A stretch of 64,000 bases of DNA from Plasmodium malariae (GCF_900090045.1 NC_041784.1:1652001-1716000); one strand, 5' to 3'. Shown: positions 12,474-24,037, counted from the first letter of the stretch. The notes: a model not told the origin generated them from the letters alone. Numbers and translations are program-made.

Positions 12474-14369
12474 TCAAACGGTAAAGGCTCGTCCTATTTC
12501 GTTGAGCTCTTGAAGAAAGTTCTCCGGTCGCACAAAATCAGTTGTACCATATATAATTTTTTTATTCATTTTTTCTTCCAAGTCTTTTAAAGCTGACACT
12601 TCAATATAGTTACCACCACCTATAACAAAGATAATACAATCTTTTATATTTTCTTGTTTAATATATAATTTGTCCATTTGTGTACTTGGAGGGTTTTTAG
12701 GATCAATATAAATAAATTGTTCATTTAAAGAAGAAGGTTTATTTTCTATTAGCGTTTCAACAAGTTTCGTAATTTTTATTTCTCTTCTTCTTGGTAATAA
12801 ATTCTTGGCACCTTGTAATATGTTAAAACCTTTATCAATAAATATATTACTATATGTGTTTAACTGTTGTTTAAATGTTGTACTTCCACTATTTGAATGA
12901 ATTAAGGGTGTATTTACATTTATATTTATATTCATTGACTTAAATTTTTCTAACTGTTTAATAAAATTGACAGATGATGTATCTATATTTAAACTATTTA
13001 ATTTTTGAATAAAGCCATCAAGCGTTTGAGGATTTAAATTCCTTTTGGCAAGATATAAACATAAAAAGGCTCTATATTTATCAAAATTATTACCTTTTAT
13101 AGAATTTAAAATATTGTTCATATATTGTATACATATTTTTTCATTAGAACATTCAAAATCAAACTCATTTTCATAAAATTTGTCTAAATCTCGCTCTTTT
13201 ATTTCTTTTATTAGATCAGTTAATATATTTGTATGCATATCTAATAGTCTTTTATGTTCCGTCATTTCTGGTAGTATATTCATGGCGGACATTAAACCCC
13301 CTGTAATGTTATCATTGTTCGTTTTGTCATTCTTGTTCAAATTTTTCATTTTTTCATTATATTCGTTTAAACATTCACTGATATTATTTGCAACTTCTGG
13401 AAAGGGTTTATTACAATTATTTAAAAAAAAGGAGTCATTATTATTAATATCGTAATATTTATTAGGTATGTTACCATTTCTTCCACTCCTACTATTTTGT
13501 TCACTGGAATTAATTTGATTCAAATAAATTTTATTTAGTTTTATGTCAAAAATATCATGAATTAAGGCTTGATATGTCCAAGCATGCTGTATCATGACAC
13601 TTAAATCAATATCTCTGTCCACTAAAATTAAGAGAGGTCTTTGAATAGATTTTGAGTTAAAAACATAATTATTGGTAGACCTTAAATTTAACAATTCATA
13701 AATTTTTTTATGCAATTTTTCTGCAATAGTTTTTGAGGGATACGTTTTATTTGGTGAAACTCTAATAATTGGAACAACCCCTAAGGTAACTAAAAAAGAA
13801 ACTAACCCTTCAGTTATTTGATCCATAGCATTTTGTATTAAATTATCACTTGTTTCATGTAATATTTTAAAGCAATGAGGTATATTTAACGAAAACGTGG
13901 TACTCGATAAACTAATGAATTTTATATATCTGTCTGTGATTTTTGATACATAAGATACTATATTATTTTTTACACATTCGTTAGCAAAATATTCAAAATT
14001 TTCATCACTTATATAGGAAAGGAAATTTATATAATAACTTCCATACATATTATTTATCATATCTCTAATAACTTTATCTATGTTTTCTTTATTATTATCT
14101 ATTAAATAAACAGCATTCACTTCAGGTATTGAATTTCTTTCTTTATGTAAATTTAAATTTAATGTTACACCATGATGTCTTAAATTTCCTACTTTCAGTA
14201 AAGGGGCTAAGATATTCTGACCCTCCGAATCATATATTAATATTTTCCATATCTTGTCATGCGAATAATATAATATATTGTCGCTATTGTTCAAACTATC
14301 ATTGTAATCATTTAAGTTCAGCATATTGATTGCGCTATTTTTTTGTTGCTCCTGAATATTCAACGACAT
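12474..14369 (-). CDS. SLY1: Sec1/Munc18-family protein, SLY1-like vesicle fusion factor
   Basis: Binds syntaxin-type SNAREs; SLY1 homologues act in ER-Golgi membrane fusion. Single exon, 631 residues, near the family length. Family features seen: a KIWKILIYD segment at the start of domain 1, then QNILAPLLKVGNLRHHGVTLNL; the central RPLLILVDRDIDLSVMIQHAWTYQALIHD block diagnostic of Sec1 proteins (DRxxDLxxxxxHxWTYQAL); and near the C-terminus DCIIFVIGGGNYIEVSAL followed by IYGTTDFVRPENFL. These C-terminal strands are typical of SLY1/Vps45/Vps33 relatives. Met1 at 14369 starts MSLNIQEQQ and no upstream in-frame coding is seen. The Asn-rich stretch around residues 300-350 is a Plasmodium-type insertion. 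The SLY1 subtype is inferred from similarity and position. Confidence 0.9.
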   Translation of the reverse strand: MSLNIQEQQKNSAINMLNLNDYNDSLNNSDNILYYSHDKIWKILIYDSEGQNILAPLLKVGNLRHHGVTLNLNLHKERNSIPEVNAVYLIDNNKENIDKVIRDMINNMYGSYYINFLSYISDENFEYFANECVKNNIVSYVSKITDRYIKFISLSSTTFSLNIPHCFKILHETSDNLIQNAMDQITEGLVSFLVTLGVVPIIRVSPNKTYPSKTIAEKLHKKIYELLNLRSTNNYVFNSKSIQRPLLILVDRDIDLSVMIQHAWTYQALIHDIFDIKLNKIYLNQINSSEQNSRSGRNGNIPNKYYDINNNDSFFLNNCNKPFPEVANNISECLNEYNEKMKNLNKNDKTNNDNITGGLMSAMNILPEMTEHKRLLDMHTNILTDLIKEIKERDLDKFYENEFDFECSNEKICIQYMNNILNSIKGNNFDKYRAFLCLYLAKRNLNPQTLDGFIQKLNSLNIDTSSVNFIKQLEKFKSMNININVNTPLIHSNSGSTTFKQQLNTYSNIFIDKGFNILQGAKNLLPRRREIKITKLVETLIENKPSSLNEQFIYIDPKNPPSTQMDKLYIKQENIKDCIIFVIGGGNYIEVSALKDLEEKMNKKIIYGTTDFVRPENFLQELNEIGRAFTV

Positions 14370-15396
14370 TTTGTTATTTCTTTCCAGCTACTTCAAACGT
14401 AGTCCCAGTCGATTGTTATTACATACGCGTGCAGGTTGATACATATGAATATAAAAGTTTTACAGGTATGGACATATATAAATATAAGCACATATATATA
14501 CACATGCATATATGTGCATACATATATGTACATATATATATATATACATATATTTATATATATATTTTACTCGCTTGCTAGCTCGTTCACTTGTACAGTA
14601 ATTCCTCTTAATAGGTGTGCGTTTTAGTAGTTTAAATCAGTGCGCTATATTTTGTAGTACATTCTTTAAGTAGCTGTTTTGTTTCTTCTCATATATTTTT
14701 AATTTTGCAGTCATATTAAATAAGTATGCTTAACGAATACATTAAGTATAAACCTATTTTTAATTTTCTCAATTTGTTTTTTATTTTTATTTTTTTATTC
14801 TTCCATTACACGAATTTTTTTATATGATCAAATTTGTGCGTGCTTTTTATTTGGTTTTGTTTTTGTAATTATTTATTTTGCTCTTATTTTATATGTTTTT
14901 TATATTTTTGCTATTTTTTTTTTATTTTTTTTTTTTGCAAGTTCACTAAAGCATGAAGTCTTAGTTAATTCGCTTATTAATTAACTCTTTTTTTATATTT
15001 TACTTTATTATTTTGTTAATAAAGAGAAAAATTCTTTTAATAATTTTGCGTTTTTTAGGAAATTCATTTTTATTAGATATTAGCAATTAGCTATTTTAAT
15101 TGTGTATCATGTACAATGTTTTGTTCATATTATTAGTATAAAAAAATTTTGGAGAGGAGAAAATCTTTTTCAAGCGTATAAATGCAACAGGTAAATGCCT
15201 TTGAAAAATTGTACAATTAGAAAATTTATTTTGTTACAATGCTTATAGATTGTATGTATGCGCATGAATTTGTATGCAAATGTATACGCATGAATATGCG
15301 TACATGTATGAATGCCTCAAAACAGCTTAAAGTTCTGTGTTAATTTCGCTTTTCTTTTTATAGTCTTTCAGGGTGATTTCATAGTATATTTTCCCG
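14370..15396. other. Divergent promoter region, no gene seen
   Basis: AT-rich space between SLY1 (minus) and a small plus-strand ORF. Contains TATG/CATA repeats (about 14457-14575) and long T-rich blocks (14760-15010). ORFs at 14330 and 14436 are low-complexity. Confidence 0.55.
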
Positions 15397-15657
15397 ATGC
15401 CTGCCACAAGTATACCAATACGTCTGAGTAGAAGAAATATATCAATATGTAAACAAATGTTGAATATTGAAAATAATGTTAATGCTTATAATAATCTAAG
15501 AAAAAAAGAAAAAAAGAAGAAAGGACTGTTTTTTTTTTTGAACCTGAGTTCACCAATGCACATTCCTCTTAATCCCTTATTTAAAGGAGATACGTTATGT
15601 TCTCCAACCTTCGAAAAAGTCAAGTGTTTCAACAAATATGATGAAATAAGTATTTAA
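15397..15657 (+). CDS. Small conserved-looking protein, unrecognised (possibly incomplete at 3' end)
   Basis: 86 codons from ATG at 15397. The N-terminus (MPATSIPIRLSRRNISICKQMLN) and the segment HIPLNPLFKGDTLCSPTFEK have ordinary amino-acid complexity, unlike ORFs made from microsatellites, which supports a real gene. A Lys run followed by a Phe run (from a poly(A)/poly(T) junction) splits it and might be a disguised short intron. The frame ends ATA AGT ATT TAA; gtattt at 15648 could be a splice donor, in which case more exons follow. One phase-compatible continuation starts after catag near 15790 but has a weak acceptor. No family recognised. Confidence 0.5.
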   Translation: MPATSIPIRLSRRNISICKQMLNIENNVNAYNNLRKKEKKKKGLFFFLNLSSPMHIPLNPLFKGDTLCSPTFEKVKCFNKYDEISI

Positions 15658-16053
15658 AAAAAAAAATAATAATAAAATAAGGCATAAGCAGTATTAAAAA
15701 ATAGAGGTGGATGAATGAAAGAGAAAAAGTATTATATTACATTATATATACACGCATATTAATTTACTATAAATTTCTGGTGAGCATAGCCATATTGATA
15801 GTCCTGAGAAATTTGAATTATGTTAAAAACTTATTTGAAAACGGACAATTATAGCACATAACGGATTATACATATACACATAGGTATATGTGTGGGTACG
15901 TAAGTATGTATTATATGTTTATATACGTTTTACCGATAATATTTGTGGCATAATATTCACCCCAGGGGCTACATGTGATCATTTTAAGCATGACAAAAAA
16001 AAAAAATAAATAAATAAAATAAAATTAATAAAATTTTTATTTTAAAGCTATAT
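15658..16053. other. Intergenic, possible continuation exon
   Basis: Mostly A-rich and CATA/GTAT repeats. A short open stretch at about 15790-15855 could be a second exon of the upstream small ORF; evidence is weak. Confidence 0.4.
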
Positions 16054-16347
16054 TTACATATATATATTAATGGCTATTACACGGAACATCAGTTTATTTT
16101 TCTGTTGAACAATTTGTTTAATATGAGCATAAAAAATAATATTAATGGCCTTACAAAATGTCCTCATTTCAATTTCTGCTTCATCACGAATTTCTAAACC
16201 ACATTTAATAGAAGACTTTTTCAAGACACGAACACTAAAATTATTTTTTATTTCATATTCATTTAGCTTGATGTATATTTCTTCATCAGAATTTATAGTA
16301 ATTAAAATGCAATAAAACAAAAAATAAATGTATGGAAACTTCATCAT
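16054..16347 (-). CDS. Small putative secreted protein, unrecognised
   Basis: 97 codons on the minus strand. Begins MMKFPYIYFLFYCILITINSDEE, a convincing signal peptide with a likely cleavage after the Ser/Asn region. The mature part is mixed charged and hydrophobic (IKLNEYEIKNNFSVRVLKKSS, then CGLEIRDEAEIEMRTFCKAI) with two cysteines, followed by a possible amphipathic helix. No repeats and no microsatellite origin, so a real small gene is likely, but no family is recognised. Divergent from the bL27 gene, sharing about 500 bp of upstream DNA. Confidence 0.5.
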   Translation of the reverse strand: MMKFPYIYFLFYCILITINSDEEIYIKLNEYEIKNNFSVRVLKKSSIKCGLEIRDEAEIEMRTFCKAINIIFYAHIKQIVQQKNKLMFRVIAINIYM

Positions 16348-16851
16348 TGCACGTGTAAATATTTGTGTGTATATGTACGTATTCTCTATTTTTAGCTATC
16401 AGCTAATATATATTTTTTTAATTCCATGTAACAGTTTTCTATACTTAGATTAAAAGATTCGTGATATGCATGAAATGCAGTCTTAGCGTCAATTTAATAA
16501 AATTAATGAATGGTATACCTCTGTTCTTAAATTTTATGACATGTAAAATTTTTTTTTTTTTTTAGTAACGCTAATTTTTTTTTATATTGATGTGACCATT
16601 TTTTTTTTTTTTTTTTTTTTATGTAATTGATACGCAAAAATTTATTGCATTGTGTAATATGTACAGTTGTAAACACGTATTTATACATACACATATATAT
16701 ATGTTTACACTTTTAATACAAATATGTTAATAATTATTTTATACGAATCAAATGTGCAGAAGATATATACATACATATATATGAGAGAAATTGCGAAATG
16801 CAAATACGAAGTTGCAAGTTGCTAATTCCTTTTTATAAAAATTATTTATAA
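16348..16851. other. Divergent promoter region
   Basis: Shared upstream region of the small secreted-protein ORF (minus) and the bL27 gene (plus). Two long T runs (16549-16564 and 16599-16620) and TATACA repeats; nothing else recognised. Confidence 0.55.
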
Positions 16852-17481
16852 ATGAGCTTCCAAAGTTTGTTTACATTACTTATATTAATCAAATGTGTTA
16901 TATGTGCAAAAACAAAATATAATATCAAGCTATCAAGGACCTATTTAAAATTTTTGGGATGGGAGAAAAACATCAAAACTACGCAGATAAAACCTTTATA
17001 TATTAACAGAATAAATTTGTTAGGAAGAAAAAGCAATAACATATGTAACAATTTTAAGCATAATTTATTTATTAACAAACATTACTTGAAAGATTGCTTT
17101 ATAAGAAATTCCTATAAAAATGTAAGTATAATAAAAATTAGGCGTTTTAATAAACTATGGGCTAAAAAAAAAGGCGTAGGAAGCACAAAAAATGGTAGGG
17201 ATAGTAACCCCAAGAACTTGGGTGTAAAGGTATTAGGAAATAATTTTGCGCATGCTGGTAATATTATAGTTAGACAAAGAGGAAGAACCTTTAAGCCTGG
17301 ATATGGGGTAAAACAAGGAAGAGATTATACACTAACTGCCATCAAATCCGGAAAGGTTCATTTTTTTAACCGCGTTGTAAGCATTATCGATGTTAGTAAT
17401 CCTAAGCCAATGACATTTAGAGATGTTTACCGAGAGGATCCTACCATCATAAGTTTATCAAAAATGTGGACATCAGTTTAA
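16852..17481 (+). CDS. 50S ribosomal protein bL27, apicoplast-targeted
   Basis: Large-subunit ribosomal protein whose N-terminal region lies near the peptidyl-transferase centre of bacterial-type ribosomes. 209 residues, single exon. Residues 1-20 ([19 protein letters not shown]) form a signal peptide. A basic, Asn/Lys-rich stretch to about residue 103 has the make-up of an apicoplast transit peptide. The bL27 domain follows: [21 protein letters not shown], then [27 protein letters not shown], close to the bacterial GSTKNGRDS and RQRGTKFHPG signatures. The C-terminal extension ([20 protein letters not shown]) is beyond the bacterial length. The bipartite leader is direct evidence for the apicoplast rather than the mitochondrion. 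Confidence 0.92.
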   Translation: MSFQSLFTLLILIKCVICAKTKYNIKLSRTYLKFLGWEKNIKTTQIKPLYINRINLLGRKSNNICNNFKHNLFINKHYLKDCFIRNSYKNVSIIKIRRFNKLWAKKKGVGSTKNGRDSNPKNLGVKVLGNNFAHAGNIIVRQRGRTFKPGYGVKQGRDYTLTAIKSGKVHFFNRVVSIIDVSNPKPMTFRDVYREDPTIISLSKMWTSV

Positions 17482-18937
17482 TAAATAAAAAAGATGGATA
17501 ACATAAAGGTGCTTAAAAAATATTCAGAGAAAAAATTAAAAGGATAGAGACATATATATTATTTTTAATATTTGTTAAGATTCCTAAATATTTATAACAT
17601 TTTAATATATATATGTTCTTATATATACTAATGTAAGTTTTATCATTTTTACAATTTTTTTTTCAAGTGAAATGTACTATAAAATTCGACTCTTCATTTT
17701 CTTTGGATGTAGATCCAAAAGGCTGTAAATGTCTCCTTTATAGGCATTATTTATTTAAGTTGAACTTGCTTATATATACATGTGCATACATATGTACAAG
17801 CATATGTACATACATATATACATTTGTGTGTGCTTTTGTAGAAAGCATGCTTCAGCAGTTTGTAAAAGTTATATGAAATTTACATTCTCTCTTTTAAAAA
17901 TGACCTTTGAACTTTATATTGTGACTTACTACTTACTATCTTTTCGTATTAATCATTTTTTTGTTAAAATTAAATATGCAGTATAATTTAACTGCTTTTC
18001 AAGAGAAATATGAAAAGATAAAATCAAGGTAACTACCATACAATGAGTAAAAATTAATCAGTAATCATTAATGGTATTATGTTATTTTATTTTTTCCCCA
18101 CCCCTTATATATAGAATAAACAATTGTTTATTTTAAAAATTATTACAAATTCATGTTATATATATATATTTTTTTTTTTCTTTATATATGGGGAAAATAG
18201 TTATTTTTTTTAAAAATTATGTACAATTCATATATTTTTTTTTTTTTTTATTCTGATTTATGATTATATTAATATGGAGAAGAATACGTTATGAAGTAAT
18301 ATACAAACTGTGTATTACAATTTCGTTTAAAGGTATATATTATTTTAATAATGGTTTAAATTTAAACTATGGCCTCCTTTGTCAGTTGAAGAAATATGTT
18401 CTTACAAAGTCGTAGTTACTTATCAGCTTAAATTTAAAAAAAAAAAAAAAAAATGGCTAGCTCTGGTGCGTCTTACTATGTATAAATCTTGTGTGTATAT
18501 ATGTATGTATAAGCAAATTTCTGTGGTTACAACATAATAATGCATAGAACATAAAAAAATCAACGTTTTATAAAATTTAATTTTATGTTTCTTTTACAAC
18601 TGTAAAAAGCACAGTGTTAGTTAAATAAAGTCTCATTAAGACAAAAATATTTCAGACTTCAGATAGTCCATACGTTATTTTATTTTATTTTGTAAATATT
18701 TGATATATTTGGTTGCAACTGAAAAATAAAATAATAATTATACCATTTTTTAACAGGCAATTTTTTTTTTTTTTTTTTTTTAACAATTTATACTTACAAA
18801 ATGTATGAGATATCATAACAAAAATAACAAATATAATTTTTATTTAAACTTTTATCAAGATCTGTTCATTAAAGTGCGTCTTTAACTAAAAAATAAAAAA
18901 AAAAGTTAAAATAATAACAGTAGTAATAATATTAATA
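17482..18937. other. Intergenic region around the possible short gene
   Basis: Apart from the tentative exons at 17668-18136, this is AT-rich with long T runs (for example 18759-18781) and A runs. A 10-codon open stretch at 18454 (MASSGASYY before gtataa) is noted but not supported as an exon. Confidence 0.45.
17668..18136 (+). CDS. Possible short spliced gene, weakly SRP9-like
   Basis: Between bL27 and the next gene lie short open segments bounded by good splice signals. One starts after tttcaag at 17668 and reads KCTIKFDSSFSLDVDPKGCKCLLYR. Another is 17982-18028 (after tatgcag; YNLTAFQEKYEKIKS), joining in phase to 18115-18136, ending INNCLF and TAA. The strand-strand-strand-helix pattern, with VCLVY-like KCLLYR, resembles signal recognition particle subunit SRP9. 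The middle junction is unresolved: one phase-consistent route uses an exon from 17842 (KHASAVCKSYM) to about 17920. The first exon was not found; MDNIKVLKKY at 17493 is a candidate. Family and model are inference. Confidence 0.3.
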
Positions 18938-20767
18938 ATGTACACAAGCCAAAAGACAAATTATGAATACACTAATCCGATGATATTAAATATAAATAAT
19001 AAAAATGTGAATCCTTATAAAAATGAAAATATAGTAAGCGGTCCATCCAATATATCTCGAAGCATACTTCCTTTACCAATAGATTACCAAGGATATGGAT
19101 TAAAGAATAATAATACAAACCGCTTTAATAATCAAAATAATTTTAATGGAAGCGAAAATTCAAAAATATATGTGCAACATAGTAGAGTTGGGGACAAATT
19201 TGAAACAGCATCTTTGAAACATAGTATTTCTCGCTATATACCCGAAAATAGAAAGGAAGGAAAGCAAATGATTAATCTTTTTAACAAAATGAAACATGAT
19301 GATATAAACAAAAATACTAGTAACTACATGAATGCAAATTCAATGGTAGTACCTACAAATTTTAGTTCCAGTATTAGTACACCATTAAAATCATATTATA
19401 AAAACAATCCTAAAATTATTTATGAAAATCAAAATATGAAATTTCCTATTAATAGAGTGAGTTCTCTAGAAAAGGCGAAAAGTGTAAATTCTATTACTAT
19501 AGGAAATGTAAAACGCAATAATAAAGAAATATCAAGCATAAAGGAACAGCAAAAGGTTGTATACGCTCCTCCCATAAAAAAAAATATAAATGATTCGGCG
19601 ATAATAATGAAAGAAGGTTCAGTTCTATTAGAATATTCAAAAATAAAGGATGATAACGTAAAGGTCAGGGAACAAAAGACATTATTTTGGGGAGATGTAA
19701 AAAGCAAGGATAATATTATGTTTTCAAGAAATTCTCATAGAAAGAATGATATATCTGAAGCACACGATGTTCATATAAACAAAAAGGCAGAAAAAGTTGA
19801 AGAAAAACAACAACAAAAAAATAATAGAAGGGAGGGTGAAAAAAAAAATAATAGAAAAGAAGGGGAACAAAAAAATATTAATAGAAGAGAGGAAGAAGTA
19901 AAAAAATATAATAGAAGTGAGGAAGAAGTAAAAAATAAGGAAGTATACTTAACACATAAAGAGAATAATTTTACACAGAATAACAAAAAAAAGGGAGGAA
20001 ATAGAAAAGATAAACAAATAAACATATCTTTAGAAGGTAGCAAGAAAAGAAGTAAAGAAAAAACAAAAATTCAAAGTAAAACGTTAACTTACAAAATTAT
20101 TAAAGGTGAATTGCCTTGCACCACTTCAAATAATTTCAAAGAAGATTCATTAAATTTAAACAATGGTTTAAAAACATTTGAAAATATTATTGTGGTTGAT
20201 AGAAATCATGTTCTTAAAATATGGAATGGATATGAATGGGAAGAAATGGAGAACTATTTTAATTTTTTTATGAAAGCAAGATATGATAATAAAGGTAATA
20301 TTTGGTGCATAAATAATTCTTACGAAATTTTAAAGTTAATGAAGAACAGGTTTAAAAATTTTGGCAATTTAGCTAATGAAGAGATTATTGATATAGCGTT
20401 TGATAGAAAAAATATATTATGGTGTATAAACCGTAAGGGGGAATTGTTAAAATGGAATAAAACGAAATGGTGTAAAATAAAATATAGGGGTTTTCATAAA
20501 TTATCAAGTTTATCTTTTGATAATAAGGGGGACCTATGGGCTGTTAACTCAAAGAGAGCATTAGCTATTTGGAATAAAAATGAATGTAATTGGAATGAAA
20601 TAATAATAAAAGATAATTTAAAAATATCTTGTATAGACTTTGATGCTAAGGGGAAAATTTGGGTAATTTCGAATTCCGGTGCGTTATTAACATATTCTTG
20701 TGGGAATTGGATAAATTTTGGACATGTATGTTTAGACAAGTTAATATCCATAGGGTTTAAGAAGTAA
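18938..20767 (+). CDS. Conserved protein with C-terminal tectonin/propeller-like repeats
   Basis: 609 residues, single exon. Roughly residues 1-400 are low-complexity and basic: Asn-rich first, then Lys/Glu/Arg repeats near 290-335 (NRREGEKKNNRKEGE type). The last ~190 residues form at least four repeats of about 40 residues, each with a D-x-K-G-N/D-I/L-W core: YDNKGNIWCIN, FDRKNILWCINRKGELLKWN, FDNKGDLWAVNSKRALAIWN and FDAKGKIWVISNSGALLTY. Alternating Trp and short strands are typical of tectonin-type or other small beta-propeller repeats. Four to five blades are visible, so the propeller may be partial or closed by divergent blades. No enzyme motif. Function unknown; the repeat assignment is a pattern inference. 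Confidence 0.75.
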   Translation: MYTSQKTNYEYTNPMILNINNKNVNPYKNENIVSGPSNISRSILPLPIDYQGYGLKNNNTNRFNNQNNFNGSENSKIYVQHSRVGDKFETASLKHSISRYIPENRKEGKQMINLFNKMKHDDINKNTSNYMNANSMVVPTNFSSSISTPLKSYYKNNPKIIYENQNMKFPINRVSSLEKAKSVNSITIGNVKRNNKEISSIKEQQKVVYAPPIKKNINDSAIIMKEGSVLLEYSKIKDDNVKVREQKTLFWGDVKSKDNIMFSRNSHRKNDISEAHDVHINKKAEKVEEKQQQKNNRREGEKKNNRKEGEQKNINRREEEVKKYNRSEEEVKNKEVYLTHKENNFTQNNKKKGGNRKDKQINISLEGSKKRSKEKTKIQSKTLTYKIIKGELPCTTSNNFKEDSLNLNNGLKTFENIIVVDRNHVLKIWNGYEWEEMENYFNFFMKARYDNKGNIWCINNSYEILKLMKNRFKNFGNLANEEIIDIAFDRKNILWCINRKGELLKWNKTKWCKIKYRGFHKLSSLSFDNKGDLWAVNSKRALAIWNKNECNWNEIIIKDNLKISCIDFDAKGKIWVISNSGALLTYSCGNWINFGHVCLDKLISIGFKK

Positions 20768-22138
20768 TATTAGGGAAAAATCAAATAGTAGATATACGAA
20801 AAATTGAGCGCAATTTAGTTACAGTAAAAATATTAGCAGGAGAATGGGTTGAATAGGAATAGAGAAGGTAAATATAATGATTAAATTTATACCATTATAT
20901 TTTCATTTCGTTTCTTCCTTATAATGGTGGATATAATGATGAACAGTTGTGCTTATATTACGGAACACAAAGCATGGACCAAGTTCGGATATACATATAT
21001 ATATGAATATATATCTTAACACTTTGCCCCCTTATAGTTTGAGTAATAATGTATATACTATTTGACAACATAAATTCTGATGCAAAAATATGCATGGATT
21101 TTTTTGCTAATTTTTAAGTAATTTTTTATCCGACTTTGTATAATCTTTATGAATTTTTGTAAGAAATTCTGTATAATTTTTATTACTTTTTTTCTGCAAA
21201 TTTGTCTTACTTTTTAAGCATTTTTTTTTTTTTATATATCTTGCTTGTCCATTTATAAAGACATCTTTGTCCAGTTGTTCTGTTATCGTTTATAATTCAT
21301 TTGTCGATAATTTTTCATTATTCATTTTATTTTTAACTTTATACACATTTGGAATGAACATCTGTAGCGGGAAAACGCAGTGTCTTCCTGTTTTTCTGCT
21401 CTAATAATTAATGCGTAAAATGTTACATGAATTTTACAATATTAATATATATATATGTATGAATATCTATTATGTTTATGCATTTGTATATGTATGTGTA
21501 TATGTATGTATGCTGTATACTCGGCAACGCCCCTTTATATTTTAAGAAAATACGTTCAACATGGACAAATGAAATTCAGTTGTATCGTTAAAATAAAGCA
21601 TTATTTTTAAAGAGAAAAAGGGGTGAAAACATTTAGTACCTGTTATAACCCCAAAACATATGGAACAAATAATTATGGTAATTTTAAACATTTTAATTAA
21701 AATAGAATAGTTAAGAAAACAAAAATAACTGGAACATGAACTATTAAGAAATATTTATATGGATAATTTTTAACTTATATCTTTTTTCGATGGCAATGTA
21801 TATATTTAGCGAGAATATATGTATAAATTTCATAAAAAAAAAACAATTAAAAAAAAAGATATTAACTTCTCAAAATGAAAGTACCAAATAAAAATAATGA
21901 ACTTAAATTTTTTGTAATTAGAAAAGTTATTACACAGGAATTTGACGGTAATAACAAATAAAAAAAATAAAAGTAGGAAGAAGTGGGAGTTTACATATTG
22001 TGTATAGGTGCCTACCCATACATATGTAACAAAATATATACATGCACACAAACACATTTGCATATTATGGAAAACACTATGAATGTTTAAAAGAGAGATT
22101 ACATAGTCTGGGGAGGGGAAGTAAATGAAGCAAAAGTT
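20768..22138. other. Convergent 3' intergenic region, no gene seen
   Basis: Between the propeller-like protein and SDHA (both 3' ends). T-rich, with CATA/TATG repeats at about 21446-21520. A short, less AT-biased stretch (about 21359-21402) is the only complex sequence; no RNA family recognised. Confidence 0.5.
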
Positions 22139-24037
22139 TCAATAAACCCTTTTAACAGGGGGAACGTGCTTCATTTCGTTGTCTAATGGTTCTGTAATAA
22201 CTTTCCTATATGTAGTAAAATATTTGGAATTTTCAACATTTCTATCAGTCATCCAGGTTAAAGAATGTTTTAAAAAATTTTTATCATCCCGTTCAGGAAA
22301 GTCATCACGTGCATGTGCCCCTCTCGATTCTTTTCTGTCTATGGCAGCTAATATTGTTTGGGAGGCGAGGGTTAATAAATTTTCAAGCTCTAATGTTTCT
22401 AATAAATCCGTATTCCATGTTAAGGTTTTATCGTTAACATATATATCTTTAAAAAGAGAACATATATCAAGTATTTGTTTATATCCTTCTTCTAATAATG
22501 GACCAATACGAAAAACGGAAGCATGTTTTTGCATGCATAGTTGCATTTTTTTTCTTACATGAGATGTCTGAATGTTTCCTTTATTAAATCTTATTTGATC
22601 TATTCTTTGTAATGTTTCTTCTCCTATATTTCCTAAGTTTCCATTTATTGGGGGCAAATTCGGCTTATCTATTTCCATAATAGTTAGTGCAGCTCTTTTA
22701 CCGAATACTACAATGTCTAACAAAGAATTTGCTCCTAGTCTGTTAGCTCCATGAACAGATGCAGATGCTGCTTCTCCTGCTGCGTAAAGACCTTTAACAA
22801 TAATATCATCTGTTGATTTGTTTTTTAATTTTTTAAAATCCACACTCTGTGTTAATACTTGCGTTTTGTAATTTGTTGGTATTCCTCCCATGTTATAATG
22901 AACAGTTGGTAAAACTGGTATGTATTGTTTCGTAACATCTACCCCTGCAAATATTTTAGCTGTTTCCATAATACCAGGTAGCCTTTCTTTTATTGTTTCA
23001 TAGGGTAAATGAGTTAAGTCTAGATAGATATGATCTGCATTTGGACCACATCCTCTTTGTTCATTTATTTCTATAGTCATAGCTCTACTAACTACATCTC
23101 GACTTGCCAAATCTTTAGCTTTAGGTGCATATCTCATCATAAATGCTTCTCCTTCTTTATTTCTTAAAATGCCACCTTCTCCTCTACAACCTTCAGTAAT
23201 TAAACAACCAGCTGGGTATATACCAGTTGGATGGAATTGCACAAATTCTAAATCCTGTAATGGTAGTTTACTACGTGCAACTACTGCGTTCCCATCACCT
23301 GTACATGCATGAGCAGATGTGCAAGATAAGTACGCTCTACCATAACCTCCTGTTGCAATGACTGTATGTGGTGAAAAAAACCTATGTATTTTCCCATCTG
23401 CTATGTTTATACATATAACACCAATACATTCGTTCGGATTTAACATTAGTAAATCTAACACAAAATATTCAACAAAAAAGATACAATTATATGAAAGGGA
23501 TTGTCCATATAATGTATGTAACATGGCATGCCCTGTTCTATCGGCAGCAGCTGCACATCTATATGCTTGTCCTCCTTTACCAAATTTTAAACTTTGCCCC
23601 CCAAAAGCTCTTTGATATATTTTCCCATCTTTCGTTCTAGAAAAAGGAAGACCAAATTCTTCTAATTCTAAAATAGATTCAGGTGCTTCTCTACACATGT
23701 AATGTATAGCATTCTGATCTCCTAACCAATCTGATCCTTTAATAGTATCGTAGGCATGCCATCTCCAATCATCTTCTGTCATATTACCTAATGCAGCGTT
23801 TATACCTCCTTGAGCTGCTACTGTATGAGATCTGGTTGGAAATAATTTACTTATACAAGCTACCTTATATTTATTTTTAGATAATTCTAAGGCAGAGCGT
23901 AACCCTGCCCCACCTGCACCTACAATAACAGCATCATAGTGGTGATCTGTCACATCATAAGCTTTGCTTTTCAGACTAGAAAATCTCGAATAACTCGTAT
24001 GCATAAATTGTATGTACTTTTTGCAGTTCTTAATCAT
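22139..24037 (-). CDS. SDHA: Succinate dehydrogenase flavoprotein subunit, mitochondrial
   Basis: Oxidises succinate to fumarate on the matrix side of respiratory complex II, linking the TCA cycle to ubiquinone. 632 residues, single exon. The N-terminal ~30 residues are basic with Ser/Tyr and few acids, fitting a mitochondrial presequence. The FAD-binding GAGGAG motif is at residues 40-45. His71 in SHTVAAQGG is the family residue that carries covalent FAD. The substrate site includes the HPTGIYPAG and TEGCRGEGG segments and [10 protein letters not shown]. The closing FAD contact is [13 protein letters not shown]. The C-terminal domain is intact, with RSRG-type [18 protein letters not shown]. 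Length matches eukaryotic SDHA. Start at 24037 chosen as the only Met that gives a presequence. Confidence 0.97.
   Translation of the reverse strand: MIKNCKKYIQFMHTSYSRFSSLKSKAYDVTDHHYDAVIVGAGGAGLRSALELSKNKYKVACISKLFPTRSHTVAAQGGINAALGNMTEDDWRWHAYDTIKGSDWLGDQNAIHYMCREAPESILELEEFGLPFSRTKDGKIYQRAFGGQSLKFGKGGQAYRCAAAADRTGHAMLHTLYGQSLSYNCIFFVEYFVLDLLMLNPNECIGVICINIADGKIHRFFSPHTVIATGGYGRAYLSCTSAHACTGDGNAVVARSKLPLQDLEFVQFHPTGIYPAGCLITEGCRGEGGILRNKEGEAFMMRYAPKAKDLASRDVVSRAMTIEINEQRGCGPNADHIYLDLTHLPYETIKERLPGIMETAKIFAGVDVTKQYIPVLPTVHYNMGGIPTNYKTQVLTQSVDFKKLKNKSTDDIIVKGLYAAGEAASASVHGANRLGANSLLDIVVFGKRAALTIMEIDKPNLPPINGNLGNIGEETLQRIDQIRFNKGNIQTSHVRKKMQLCMQKHASVFRIGPLLEEGYKQILDICSLFKDIYVNDKTLTWNTDLLETLELENLLTLASQTILAAIDRKESRGAHARDDFPERDDKNFLKHSLTWMTDRNVENSKYFTTYRKVITEPLDNEMKHVPPVKRVY

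Noticed and set aside
12312..12590. 92-codon plus-strand ORF over the SLY1 3' end
   Set aside because: Overlaps the conserved SLY1 C-terminus on the other strand; no recognisable product.
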